From Cynocephalus volans (taxonomy: Eukaryota > Chordata > Mammalia > Dermoptera > Cynocephalidae): a DNA stretch of 64,000 nucleotides. Below, piece by piece: positions 24,708 through 36,572 of this stretch. The position numbers and the translations under genes are program-made. Location of the stretch: contig NC_084472.1 in the NCBI RefSeq assembly GCF_027409185.1, positions 92,830,427 through 92,894,426 of the forward strand. The letters are read 5' to 3'. Positions within the stretch are counted from its first letter, which is position 1. Each line of letters opens with the position of its first letter. The notes beneath the pieces are model-generated. The model was not told where the DNA came from, did not search any database, and was given only the letters and a program-made list of their open reading frames with translations.

Positions 24708-24870
24708 GGACCGGCCTATGGCTCACTTGGGAGAGTGTGGTGCTGATAACACCAAGGCCATGGGTTCGGATCCCTATATAGGGATGACCAGTTAGCTCAC
24801 TTGGGAGAGTGTGGTGCTGACAACACCAAGTCAAGGGTTAAGATCCCCTTACCGGTCATCTTTTTAAAAA
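24708..24870 (+). mobile_element. dimeric tRNA-Ile-derived SINE (CYN-II-like)
   Basis: Two tandem tRNA-like monomers: 'ccggcctatggctcacttgg...ggttcggatcc', then 'gaccagttagctcacttggg...gggttaagatcc', then a short A-rich tail. Both carry the GTGCTGA[TC]AACACCAAG segment of tRNA-Ile. Confidence 0.9.
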
Positions 24871-24872
24871 AG

Positions 24873-25200
24873 AAGCCCACTGAGCTGCCCTGGTGCCTGC
24901 GGCTTTTCCAGCCCCTCGTCCTCATTGCTTGTTGCCAGCAGCCCCACAGTTCTGGGCTCCTGGCGGCAGTCCTGCAATCCTGGCTCTACTAGACATTTCC
25001 CCAGTGGGGGCTCCGACCCCATTTTTCTACTCCACATTGCTCCATAGAGGACCTCCACAGCAGCTCCACCCCTGCAGCAAGTCTCTGCCTGAGTCCCCCA
25101 GCTTTTTCATACATCTTCCGAAATCTAGGGGGAAGCTGCCAGGCCTCCACTGCTCTCACATTCTGCTGGCCTGCAAACTTAACAACCTGAACGCCAAATG
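24873..25200 (+). mobile_element. old ERV/MaLR internal remnant, left part
   Basis: GC-richer block: 'ccagtgggggctccgacccc', 'ctccacccctgcagcaa' and 'catcttccgaaatctaggggga'. This reads like a common mammalian LTR-element internal region whose family I cannot fix. It appears to continue after the inserted LTR at 25710. Confidence 0.5.
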
Positions 25201-25526
25201 TGTGGAAAATAGAGTAATTTAGTCAGGCTCCCTCAGCTCAGGTCTGGTTGGGGCTCGAGCAGCACATTTCTTATAAACAAGTTGGGTGGGTGGAGTTAGT
25301 GCTCATGTGCACCAATGCATCTTTTTAGTTTTGCTGCTATTGTGCATTCTATAGTTTGCAAGCAGGCTGGCGGCAGAGAGTGTGCATCTAACAATAGAGC
25401 ATGTTTACTCTGCTGGCAGCTGCTTAGTTTTTCTTTGGACTTTGCTGGTAGCAGTTGAGTTTGAGTTTCTCTGTGGACTGCCTAGCTGTTAGACGTGAGT
25501 GTGTGTGTGTGTGTGAATGTGTGTGT

Positions 25527-25574
<48 letters not shown>

Positions 25575-25709
25575 AATAAAGACTATTCCTATGTCAACCA
25601 AGGCTCCAAGGACCTTTTTGCCAGTTACCTAGCTCATAGACCTGCGTGTGAAGGGTTTGTGAATGGGCTTGAGGGGTCTGTGAGCTTCAGACCCAGCCCT
25701 AGCTCTACA
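25201..25709 (+). mobile_element. solo-type LTR, family A
   Basis: TGTGGAAAATAGAG...CTAGCTCTACA, with a poly-A signal at 25575-25580. Matches 21356-21838 in inverted orientation. A TG microsatellite (25497-25570) has grown just before the poly-A signal, where the other copy has only a few repeats. No clean target duplication. Confidence 0.75.
25497..25570. repeat. (TG)n microsatellite inside the LTR
   Basis: TG repeats with a few GA interruptions, ending directly before GCTGAATAAA. Confidence 0.95.
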
Positions 25710-27055
25710 GCAAGGTTTCTGGCTTGTGCTCTCCAGAACTCCTGTATGAACCATACTTGGGGCTGCCTGAGCAGGGCTGCTCCAGCCAGAGCAACTGGGA
25801 TGCAGGGAGCAGTTTCCTGAGGGCAGCAGTGCCCTGGGTCTGTCCTCCAGAGAAACTCAGTTGTCTTAGGCCTCTGTGATGGGAGGGGCGCTCTCCCAAA
25901 CTTCTGAAATGCCCTCAGGACCTTTCTCATTGTCTTTGCTATTAGCATCTAGCAGCCCCATCCCTGGCTCCTGAATTATTCGAATCGGCATGTGCCTGCC
26001 ATTCACTCAGTCTTGGGAAGTTCTGCAGCATTTAACCACACAGTTCGAACAGCTACATTTGCCCAGTCCATCAAGGAGTGGCTGCCCTGCCCCTGTGCAT
26101 ATCTGCAGCTGTTTCTGCATGTGCCACTAATGTCTCAGGTTTATACGGCACCCATCTAGCTATTGGGTTTAAGTGACACCCTCTGAGAAATCTGCCTTCA
26201 GACAAATGCAACATGCATTTACTACACCTTCCCCAGAGCACATTACACCATCCACCTTCTCGGGAGTAAGTGGCACCCGGTGAGCCATTCGCCTTCGGAC
26301 AAACACGACATGCGTTTACTACATTGTCTCCAGAGCATGTTACACCATCCACCCCTAGGTCCCATAGCTGCAGCAGCCAGGGGCTCTCCCTTTTTCTGCT
26401 GCTTTGTTTTCCCAAGCCAACCTATCTGACCTGTGTATATGGGACATAGGTAGTAAATTGGTCCACCTCTGGGTTGCCTACTAGTCTGCTTGGTCCCATA
26501 GGCTGCTCGTGCTTCACTTTCTGATGAGCAGATTGTGCCAGGAGACACATAGTCTCCCCCAACTCACCATTGGGTTCACCTCATGTCTTTGGTTTTGGAA
26601 GCAGAGATAACCTGTTGCATACTTCAGCCTCCAGGGCATGTGCTTTCACATTTCCAGCCTGTCTGCTTTCTGCTGCAAATCTCGAAACTGGGCTACTTCA
26701 GGGGTTTCTGGTCCATGTTGGCTTGCAGTACAGCAAGCAACAGCCAGACCCCAGTCAACAGGAAAGCAGCCACTGAGCACCACATATCTAAGGGTAGCCA
26801 CATTTCCTCCCCCTCCCAACGGGCTTTCTGCTTCTTTACCTGCTTGGCATCCTACCCATGCCAATTGCTGAGCTCTTTTACCTGCCCAGAATCCTGCTAC
26901 AACTACGCTAATTGCAAAGCTAGAGCTAATGTCGGAATCCTGCCGACGTAGCCCAGTTGTAAAGCTGCACAACTACGCCAGTTGTGGAGTAAGGCAAATA
27001 ATAACCAAACCCAAAATGTTTTATTATTTTAGTTATACTAAGTTTCCATTTATAT
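25710..27055. mobile_element. retroelement-like block of uncertain family
   Basis: The first 330 bases ('gggatgcagggagcagtttcctgaggg', 'cctctgtgatgggaggggcgc', 'cattgtctttgctattagcat') look like the continuation of the remnant ending at 25200. From about 26040 the sequence is unfamiliar and includes a 97-bp tandem duplication. Several short frames are open on both strands, none recognised. Confidence 0.45.
26171..26353. repeat. 97-bp tandem duplication
   Basis: Unit 1 starts at 26171 (AAGTGACACC) and unit 2 at 26268 (AAGTGGCACC). Both hold 'gcctt(c)ngacaaa', 'catgc.tttactaca', 'cagagca' and 'ttacaccatccacc' at the same 97-bp offset. The copies differ at many sites, so the event is old. Confidence 0.85.
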
Positions 27056-27518
27056 TGTCAGAGCTAGGGCTCAGATCCTTCAAACCCATTGTACATACTG
27101 GGCCCCCAGACCTCTCACATGCCAGGCTGGGTCCCGAGACCTCTCACAAGCAGGTCCACTAGCCAGGCAACAGGAAAAGGTCCTGGGAGCCACTGGCAGA
27201 TGACACAAGCTCAGTCCTCAGCAGCAGCAGTGGTGGTGGCCTCTTGGAGGGTCCCAGGGGTACTGGCAACAGCTTGCAGCAACAGTAGTGGCCTCCCCTG
27301 GATCCCTGGCGGCATCCCAGGAGGTGGGGGGCACTGTGGATCAGAGCCACCCGTCCTTTATACTTAAGTCCATAACCCAAGACACCTGGGTGCACATGCG
27401 CAATTACATTAGACAATAATCAAGGAATACCTGGGCGCACATGCATAATTACATCAAATGCTTGGCAAGATTCTGGACATATGAGGGGCCCTGACCATCC
27501 TCCTATATTTTCCCAACA
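27056..27518 (-). mobile_element. solo-type LTR, family B (related to A at its 3' end)
   Basis: On the minus strand it runs TGTTGGGAAAATATAGG...CCCTAGCTCTGACA (463 bp, TG...CA). The last 100 or so bases resemble family A: 'ggacctttt.c.ag', 'gagaggtct.ggg' and 'agccctagctct'. The 5' part differs, as U3 regions do. No target duplication seen. Confidence 0.65.
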
Positions 27519-28520
27519 CCAGTGACTGACACTTTTGTATTTGGCCCACCTATGAGAATGAACCACTCTAATGAAGTCCCCTCCCCTCTAACTTTCTTTG
27601 TTAAAATCCTTCAGCTTTTAATAGACTTTAGAGAACTTACCAGCTTTGTTGGTTCATGTTTCCTGGGTCAATCCTTATATCTGGCTCTCAATAACCTTTA
27701 TAAAATTATTTCTGACTCAGCAGCCTTAATCTCAATCCACGAGCCCCTGGAATTTTCAAAGAGAAGACAATCTTATCTTAATGATTTATTTTGTCTTCTC
27801 AATGATAAACATTATGTAAGACAGTTTATGTTGCTAAAACAAAAAAACAGTCTCACAAAGGGGAATCACAAAACCTCTTCAGTTTGCTTGGTGTATGTCA
27901 CATAAGCTATTCTGGAAATCCATCACTTGGTATCTCAGATGCTTTGCTGTCTCAGCCATCACCAGGAGCTGAGCTTACACCAGGGCTCTCTCACCTTGTA
28001 AATATCCTTACAGGTAAGGCAGGTGTTGCAACTGGGCATTTCCAACTTCTTAAGAGGCACTCATAGCAACACTTGTGTCCACACTCAATTAAAAGTAGTT
28101 TGGTAAAGTAAACAGAACAAATCAGCTCTTCCTTAGAATCTGGTAGACCCGAGGTAGCCTTTGTCCTTTCTGGGGAGGCAGAGGAGGATTAAGGAGAAGG
28201 GGGATGGGAGGAGAGAAAGTCACTCACCTTGAGATTTTGCAACATCAGGGATTTGTCTCCATTGTCAGCTCATGATCATGTTCCTTCATTTTGAGTCATT
28301 CGGTGCCTGTTTAATTGGTGTTCTTACCCTGTATAGAGTTGTCTGGGATTTTAAGCCCTGTATCTGAGATCTCTCGCAGAATGTTATCTATCCACATTCA
28401 TGCTGGGAACACATGGGGAAGGAGAGAGGTTTTGGCAAGAGGCAGCATGAAAGCATACCCAAGGGATCACCCTCCAGCTGCCTTGGAACCCAGTCTTTGT
28501 GGAGTAGTTTTATTCATTAA
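27519..28520. other. intergenic, no recognised feature
   Basis: A 127-codon open frame (27522-27905, plus) is the longest here. It matches no family I know, has no obvious domain, and begins at the LTR border. I do not call it a gene. Confidence 0.5.
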
Positions 28521-28529
28521 ATTCTTTGT

Positions 28530-28745
28530 TCTCAAACTTCCTTGCATATTAAAATCACCTGGAGAGCTGTAACATTCTGATGCCTAAATCTGTGGTTTCC
28601 AAACTTCAGAGGACATCAGAAACACCTGGAGGTCTTGTTAAATCACAGATTACTGGGCCCCACTCACAGAGTTTTTAATTTGGTATGTCTAGGTTGGGGC
28701 CCAAGAGTTTGTATTTCCAACAAGTTCCAGGTGATGCTAAGAACC
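28530..28745 (+). mobile_element. MER5-type hAT mini-elements
   Basis: 'cacctggaggtcttgttaaatcacagattactgggccccactcacag', then 'aagagtttgtatttccaacaagttcc' and 'aggtgatgct', match MER5. A second, partial copy ('ttaaaatcacctggagagctg') precedes it. Confidence 0.8.
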
Positions 28746-29589
28746 ACCAACCAAGAACAAGTGCACTGTACCAATCAAGACACTATACCAATTCAAACCA
28801 GAACCTCTGGAGGTGGGACATAGGCTGCAAGTTTTTTTGTTTGTTTGTTTTAATCTCCTCAAGTGATTCAGGGAATTACGACTCTAAGAGACTGGAAGGG
28901 TGTCAAAGGGCAGTGAGTGGCAAGGCCTGGAGGGGACGGCCTATGTGGAGAAGAGGGAGTAAACGTGAAATGTCATGGTCCTGGCCCAGCCTGTGACCAC
29001 AAGATATGTTTAATGGCCCTAGTTGGTCTGCCAGCAATGATGTCAATCTTTTCAGGTGCTCTTCCCCAAATATTGCTGGAATTTTCCTTTGGCATCCCTC
29101 AGGTCTCAGCCATATCCACAGCAATATGGTCTGGCCCCTGTGTCACAGCTCCTTAAAGGCATTTAGCTCTTAATTCTTACACCTGCAGCCGTTCTCCCCA
29201 AGGACCCTTACACAGAACCTAGTCATTGGCATGAATTCCTACAATTCATGAATCCCCAGCTGTACCTAGAAAACCCCCATTCTTCTCTAGGCTTCTCAGC
29301 AACCACATTGGCATACCAGCCCAACATATTTCCTTAGGTCTAGGCACCTCAATATCCAAGAAAGAGCTATGGTGGCAAAGAAGGCTCCTGTTTGCTTTCT
29401 CTCAAGAAGCTGCTCTTTCTGAAAGCTATGTCATGTAAGCTTAGCTAGAAGTTCTCTTCAGACCTTAACATATATGCCTACAAACCATCCACCTCCAGGG
29501 CTTGATTTGACTAGATCCTTGCCCTGGACAACTGCTTTTGGTCAAAGTGGCAACTCCTTGAGTTTAATATTTGTGGCTCATTCAATTCT

Positions 29590-29815
29590 TGTGGACATGG
29601 CAGCATGGCTCTGTGGTTAGTAGCATGAACTCTGAAATCAGGCCACCTCTGTGAATCTAGGACAAGTTAAATAACTAGAGTTTGTTTTCTCATCTGTAAA
29701 TGGGGCTGGAAGCAATGTCTACCTTGCAGGGCATGGGAGTATTAAATAAATATAGTGCGTATATATGTGTTCAGGATGGTGCCTGGCATTGAGTGAATGC
29801 TATTTGTGTGACCTA
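29590..29815 (+). mobile_element. MIR SINE
   Basis: 'cagcatggctctgtggttagtagcatgaactctg', then 'ctcatctgtaaatggggctgg' and 'gtgcctggcattgagtgaatgctatt', match the MIR consensus through most of its length. Confidence 0.85.
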
Positions 29816-29829
29816 GTCTCATGTCTTCT

Positions 29830-31359
29830 TCCTCTAAAGATACTATTTTATGGTGAGAGATTGTCTTATGAATAAATGTTAAGATTGCCTTAAGCAAAAA
29901 GTGGACTTCCTTATTAAAAAGATGAAGAAGCAACATGTATAAACAACTGTTTCCCTACTTATAAAATACTAGTCTAATGTGGGATGATAATCTATATCCA
30001 TTTTCTAATCTACTGGGTATATCACACTACCTAGAACTCAAAAGGTATTTAGTAATTCCTCCAGAATTAAATGATAGAAGTCTCAGAAAAGGCATTATAC
30101 AATAGTAGACACAGAACAAATGACCTTTGCACTCATAAGGGTTTTTTGTGTGTGTGCTATTATCCTTTACTGATATTAAATCCTACTCACATGGTACTAG
30201 TTCAAATTATCTCTAATAATGTCAGACCCCTGACTCTGCATTAGAAAGGGGAAAGAAGATAGCCTGTAACTCCTTTTTCTTAATACTTCATCCTAAATTT
30301 AGACCAGGTCTTTTTACTCTTATTTATCTACATTTGTTTGAACTGCTTTTAAAAGTTTCCTGCTCAGGCTTCCCAACTCATACAATTTCCATTTGGTTTC
30401 TCTTTTTATCTCTTTTGGATTCAAAGTACATAAAACACCCAGCATGAAGCCTGAAATAAATAAGTTTATATTTAGTGTTTCTTAAAACAAGAGGATGGAC
30501 AATAAAGGGTTTATTCTCCAGAAACAAACAGAACACACCTCACCTCAAATGCTCACCTAAGTATGCAAGTTGTCACAGCTCTAGAACGACAACCCATGCA
30601 ATTCAGCAGGAGTGGCTGGGTTACCACTTTTAACTGAGTCTATGAAACACCTGGACCCCTCCCCCACTGACCTGGCCTCCCTGCGTTGCTACGCAGTGAT
30701 CAAGGTGAATCTTTCCAAGTGGAACTGACTCTTGAGTATTTGTGATAAAAAGAATGTTGCAATGTAGATTTGTCTGTAATATTCTGACCCGCTGTCAGAT
30801 CATGTATTTTATTTCTCAGATATTCCTTTTCCTCACTCCTAAATTGTAACTTATTTCTTCACCTGACGTGTTCTTAAGTCTTTAGTTTAGAGGTCCAGAT
30901 CAAATACCATGTCTCCCCCCAAATTTTTCCTCATTGTTCCACCAAGAATAAGTTCCCACCCACTAAAATGCCAAAGCAGTTAAATTCTTCCACAAGGCAC
31001 TTATACTTCTCACTTTGCAGGGGTTTTTTTGTTTGTTTGTTTGTTTGTTTTTGCACAAACATCTCCTGCTCCCAAAGAAGAGAAATAATTTTTAGTCATG
31101 TTTATATCACTTTCAGCACTAAGCTTATTGGTCTATATAGAACAGAGACTTATGCCTATTAGTTTAATAAATAAAAGCTGCTGTTGAAACTGCAAACTAT
31201 TACAATTTTATTGTATCAAAGCTGAAACCAATCCTTGGAGATAATTTTCTCCTTCAACCTGAAAAACTTGCTTGCTACAAGTCACACCTCACATTTCTTG
31301 GATCCTACTCCATTCCTGAATATTTCTATACTGAAAAAATGCTGACAAACATATTAAAA

Positions 31360-31360
<1 letters not shown>
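29830..31360. other. intergenic, no recognised gene
   Basis: AT-rich sequence without supported exons. A 16-bp palindrome-like CTGCGT-TGCT-ACGCAG lies near 30680. Confidence 0.5.

Positions 31361-31362
<2 letters not shown>

Positions 31363-31391
<29 letters not shown>
31363..31391. repeat. poly(A) run
   Basis: Twenty-nine consecutive A residues, followed by a longer A-rich tract. Confidence 0.95.
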
Positions 31392-31393
<2 letters not shown>

Positions 31394-31539
31394 AAAAAAA
31401 TAGAAAAAGAAACAAGCAAAAACAAAAAAACTGTACTCTTATACAAAAATTTATATAATAAAGAAGCAAAAGTGATTCCTTCCAAGGTCCCAGTCTTACC
31501 ACACCAAATGTTGCCAATTTGATGTGTATCTTTCCACAC

Positions 31540-33030
31540 TTTTTGTTTTAAATTTTATTTATTTAAATGAGATATGCCCTTGTAACACACTTTCAAGTGT
31601 ATAATACACTACTGTTAATTACAGGCACAGTGCTGTACAGCAAATCCCTAGAACTCACTCATCTTGCACAATTGAGAACTTACGCTTCTTATTTAGCAAC
31701 TCCCAATTTCCCCTCTCCCCAGCCCCTAGCCACTACTTTTCTACTTTCTGCTTCTATGAGTGACTATTTTAGATACCTCATATAAGTGGAATCATGTAGT
31801 ATTGTTTTTTTGTGACTGTCTTCTTTGTTTATTTCACTTAGCGTTATGTCCTTAAGGTTCATACATATTGTAAAATATGAGACGGTTTCCTCCGTTTTTA
31901 AGACTGCATAATTACATTAGTCCATTTCTTTTGCTTATAACAAAATACCTGGAACTTGGTAATTTATAAAGAAAACAAAATTCATTGCTTACAGTTTCTG
32001 AGACTGGGAAGTCCAAAGTCCAGGGAACACATCTGGTGGGAGTCTTGCTGGTGGCAATGGTGACAGTGGGCTATCACATGGTGAAAATGGTGGAGCAGAG
32101 AGTGCAGAGTCAACCTCCTCATTCACTCTCTTTTTAAAGCCCTCAGAACCATGCCCAGACCACATTCATTACAGCATCCTCCTACAATCTAATCGCCTCT
32201 TCGATGCCCCACCTTTCAATTACCATAATGGGATTTACCACCCTCAGTTACACTGGGGATTACGCCTCATTGAGGTTGGGGGGACATCCAATCTACAGCA
32301 ATAATATTCTACAGTATGGATATACCACCTTTTTAAAATCCGGCATATAGGATATATCTACGTCCATCTGTCAATGGACATTTAGGTTGTTGTTCCACAT
32401 CTTGGTTATTGTTAATAGTACTGCAGTGAACACGGATCACTGATGGATTCTGACTTCAACTCTTTTAGATAAATATCCGCAAGTAGGATTGCTGGATTGT
32501 ATCATAGATCTATTTTTAACTTTTTGAGACATCTTCATACTGTTTTCCATAATATTTTGCATTCTTACCAATAGCACACAGGATTTCAATTTCTCCACAT
32601 CCTCTCCAATTCTTGTCTTTTTCTTTCTTTTTTTTTGTTTTTGGTAATCACCATCCTAACGTGTGAGATGATATCTCATTGTGTTTTTCAAATTGCATTT
32701 CCCTGATGATAAGTGGTGTTGAGCATCTGGTTATACACTTGTTGGCCTTTTGTATGTCTTCTTTAAAGCAATATCTATTCAAGTCTTTAGTTCCTGTTTT
32801 AATAGGATATTAGTTGTTTTTGCTATTGAGTTATAGCAGTTCCTTATATATTTTGGAAATTATATCCTCATCTGATATATGGTTTGCAAGTATTTTTCTC
32901 CCATTCCATACATTTCCTTTTCTCTCTGTTGATTGTTTCCTTGATTTCTTTTAGTTTGATGTAGTCCCACTTGTCTATTTTTGCTTTTGTTTTACCTGTG
33001 CTTTTGTGTCATATCCATGAAATTCCATAC
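31540..33030 (-). mobile_element. L1 3' part, antisense, split by a MaLR LTR
   Basis: Plus-strand text such as 'atctcatattagtggaatcatg'-like sequence near 31780, 'gtcaatggacatttaggttgtt' and 'tctccacatcctctccaattcttgtc' is the reverse of L1 3' sequence. Both halves are continuous once 31913-32305 is removed. Confidence 0.85.
31913..32300 (-). mobile_element. MST/THE1-type MaLR LTR with intact target duplication
   Basis: 388 bp. On the minus strand it starts TGCTGTAGATTGGATG and ends near GGACTAATGTA. It is flanked by ATAAT at 31908-31912 and 32301-32305, a 5-bp duplication. It inserted into the L1. Confidence 0.88.
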
Positions 33031-33255
33031 TTTTTCTATGCCTTCATGTACCCAAATACATTTATCAGCATCTATAAAATGACTGCATGTTGGTAGGAAA
33101 AATACATATATAAATAGCCTATTTTTTTTTTTTTTAATCATCTTGCTTTTCATTTAAAGGCTCTTACTTAGGTTAATGATAACCTTAATCTCGTAGGCTG
33201 GGCTGAGAATGTGGATTCAGTGTTGAACAACATGAGGTAGGTGACATGAGGAATA

Positions 33256-33335
33256 TGAGGGTACTTCAAAAAGTTTGTGAAAAAATAGAAATAAAAATAA
33301 CACAAATTTTTCCATGAATTTTTTGAAGATGTCTT
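33256..33335. mobile_element. mariner-derived mini-element
   Basis: 'gagggtacttcaaaaagtttgtg' faces 'tttttccatgaattttttgaag' over about 80 bp. These are the same terminal repeats as the mariner at 18044 with the transposase deleted. Confidence 0.8.
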
Positions 33336-33864
33336 GCCATCATGAGATTGAGTTAAAAAAAAAAGGTCACCGTGTTTAATTCTAATCTGAACAATTGTGT
33401 CAAATCATCTCAATAATTTATTCAAATCAATATATAAATAAGGCTGAGTTCACCAGATTTACATCATTTTCTGAATTCTGAGTTTCGCATGTGTCTGTTG
33501 CCAGAGGTAGGTAGAGGAAATACTTTACCCTCTTCAGGACTTTTATCTTAAATGGTACTACAGAAAATAGCCTAACTTTTATTATTTATCCTTAAACTAT
33601 TTTTGAGGGCAAAAAGTGTTATTTCCCTCTTAATGTCATGTAACGGATGCCATATCATGTCGGTGTATATAAATAGATCTGCTTTTAAAAAAAAGTCTAT
33701 ATAGAAGAAAAAGAGCTATTACCTTTAAGTACATATCCATGTAAGACCTCTTCATAATTTAATATTATGTATTTGATACATGTGTTGCAAATTCTCTTTC
33801 CTAAATTGTCATTTAAAAATGTCCATTTGGTTATTTATTTTGCTGTATGGAAATCTTCAATTTG

Positions 33865-34420
33865 TAGTTGTTTATTTATTTTTTAATTGACACATTGTAT
33901 GTATTTATAGGTACAGTTATATTTCAATACATGCATACAATGTGTGATCAAATCAGAATAATTAGAATATTCATATTATAAAAATTTATTGTTTCTTTGT
34001 AATGAGAGCATTTGTACTCCTCTCTTCTGGCCAATTGAGAATATACAAGTTACTGTTTTTTAAAAAAAAAATTTTAAAGGAATTTATTTATTTTATAATT
34101 GGCACGTGTTGACTGTACATACTTATGGGCTACAGAGTTATATTTCAATATGTGTATACAATTTGTGATGATCAAGTCAGAGTAATTAGCATATTCATCA
34201 TCACAAAGCTTTCAATTTTTTGTGATAAGAACATTAGATCTCTTTTCTAGCCATTTGAGAGCACACAATAAATAACTGTTAATCATAGATGCCTAGCACT
34301 ACTGTACACGACTAGAACTTATCTGTGCTATCCAGCTGTGATTTTGTATTTGTTAACCAACCTCTCCCTTCCCCCTCCCTCTTCCCAGCCTCTAGGAACC
34401 ACAATTCTACTTTCTGACTT
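33865..34420 (-). mobile_element. two L1 3' ends, antisense
   Basis: Two similar blocks (33865-34055 and 34080-34420) share 'gacac.ttgtatgtatttata', 'tatttcaatac.tg.atacaat' and 'aattag.atattcat'. This is the reverse of one L1 3'UTR subfamily, seen again near 48400 and 54600. Confidence 0.8.
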
Positions 34421-34429
34421 ATAGTCATT

Positions 34430-36480
34430 TAAATGTATTAATCTTTTCCTAGTGGCATCTAAGCTCTGTAGAATGCTTTAAAAAGGCTTTTTCTATGTAG
34501 CCATTTTAAATTTCTACTATCTTAGCAATGATCTCTCTTTATGACTTGCTCCATTTGTTGGCCACATGTTTAACAAATATGCTCCTTACTTGCTAAATAG
34601 ATGTGGGGTAATATAGAATAAAAACATGCATAGAAATAAAATAATAAGGTGAAAAAAGCAACGGGAAATAACATGAGTAGAAATTCATAATTAGAGGAGG
34701 GAAAATAGGCACATGTGCACGCACACACGCGTATATACAGTATATATCCATCTGGAACACACATTGGTGTAGATTGTTAGGAAGAGATCTAACTGTATTT
34801 ATTTTTCCAGATGGCTCTTTCCACTTGTCCTAAACCATTTGTTGGATAATCTATCTTTTCCACACCGATATGAAGTGACAGATATATTTTTAAAACCACA
34901 CTTTCAAGCAAGATGTTTTTCAAATAAACCTCCATCTAGCCCACTGACTCACCAATAAATAAGCTCTCATTATATCTTTAAAGTTCATCTTTTCTGTATG
35001 CTCCAACCCTAATTGCTTCTGGTGATAGCTGTAACTATGGACCTCTTGGGGTATTCCTACCATCACCTCCTCAGGAGAGGAAACTACCTGAGTTGTTGAT
35101 CTCAGAAATCACGTCTGTCAGTACAGTGCCTAGAGGCTTGGTGTAACCTATTTTGGGAAGGCTAGCCTACTTTATGAATTTATTTCACCTGTGAATTAAG
35201 CCTAGCCAATGTGTTCAGAAAGATGTGTAAAGAAGTCTACATTCCCAAGAGTGAGTGTAGCCAGTGATTTCAGGTACCTGTCACCCCATCACATTATAAG
35301 GACAGCTGTCCCATTTCCTTCTGACAGCACTTGAGCAATGTTCATTTCAGTGAGATAACTGGAAATTTTCATCCACTTGCCAGTCATCGAGTGAGATGCA
35401 GTGTAGTATGTTGACAAAAGAGAGTGACCGAGAGGTAGGAGACCCAGCTTCCTCATCCTGATCTGACCTGTCTACTAAGCAGGTATCAGGGGGCCAACTC
35501 AATTTATCTAGTCAATTTTCTTCATCATCCATTGAAGATAATTGAGCTATATAGTCTCTTAGCTTCCAGGTAGATGTAAGGCTGTGATTCTATAATAATA
35601 TGGTCCCTCTATTTGTTCATTTAAAAATACATTTAAAATGTGTTTACAGATAAGTTGAACCATTGCTATGTGCAAAGAATTCTAGTCATAGACGAGTAAG
35701 ACATGGTTATTATTTTATGAAGCTCATCAGGAAAAAAGGTTTATTTGGAAGAGGGAAGTGAGATAGAACAGATCAGTGTGGCCTGAATGTAGAATATGCC
35801 AGTCTCTTTATTCCACATTGGAATACTGGCTCTGTGATGTACCATATCTCTATTGTAGGGCTTATTCTAATCGTTCTGGTTAATGTTAAAGACTCCTTCT
35901 GGTTTTGTGTGGGAATAACACACTGAATGGAGTTGGTAGTTCATAAATCCTTTTTTCAGGGGTGGCAGTTAATATTATTGTGTCTCTCTCTTTTTTTTTT
36001 TTTTTGAAAAGACTTACTTAAGGCTTAAGGCTAACTTCTAAAAATATTTTGAAGTTGTGGCCAGTTAGTAGGCTAGAAGCAATCTAAGTGACAGAAATTT
36101 CATGATGCCAAAACAGTGCCACCTCTCTTCCTATTTAAAATAGTATAACTTTTTGCTCTGATTGTTTCTTTTTCTTAGTTTGTATTCTCATCCCAGTAAT
36201 TTATTTATACTGTATGAAAGGTATATGATTAAAACATTTTAGTGGCTTTCGATAGGTGAGTTTTGGTTAGAAGGAAGAAAGGTAGAGGAAGAAGCATCTG
36301 GAGCCGGACAATATCTTTTACCCAAAGTTCAAGACAAGAAAATACCCATCATTTTGTTGGAGATAAAAGGGAAAGAAGTATCAGTTGGAGCCTTGAAAGT
36401 CAGAAAGAAATTAATGGAATAACTTGGGTGGTGGAGACCCGTGGAAGGTTGCCAAGCTGGAAAGCCATCAGATGAAAATA
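34430..36480. other. intergenic, no recognised gene
   Basis: No exon or confident repeat was seen apart from a T-run near 35990. Confidence 0.5.
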
Positions 36481-36486
36481 GAAATA

Positions 36487-36572
36487 TGAGAATACCTCAA
36501 AAAAAAAAAATCGTGGAAAGGTTGTATTATCACTTAATTCTATTTTTCCATGAGCCTTTTGAAGTTCCCCCA
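36487..36572. mobile_element. mariner-derived mini-element flanked by TA
   Basis: 86 bp with decayed ends 'tgagaatacctcaaaa' and 'ttttgaagttccccca'. TA lies on each side (36485-36486 and 36573-36574), the mariner target duplication. Confidence 0.75.

Noticed and set aside
21356..25709. Inversion caused by recombination between the two inverted LTRs
   Set aside because: The MLT1 sequence reads on across the first LTR, and the flanking bases do not pair as an inversion would require.
26071..26972. Several 100-120-codon frames on both strands
   Set aside because: They lie in a GC-richer retroelement-like block with a tandem duplication; no retroviral or cellular domain could be read.
27522..27905. 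127-codon plus-strand open frame
   Set aside because: Starts at an LTR border and resembles no family I know.
30678..30696. CTGCGT-TGCT-ACGCAG palindrome as a regulatory site
   Set aside because: A single short palindrome far from either start codon; expected by chance at this scale.
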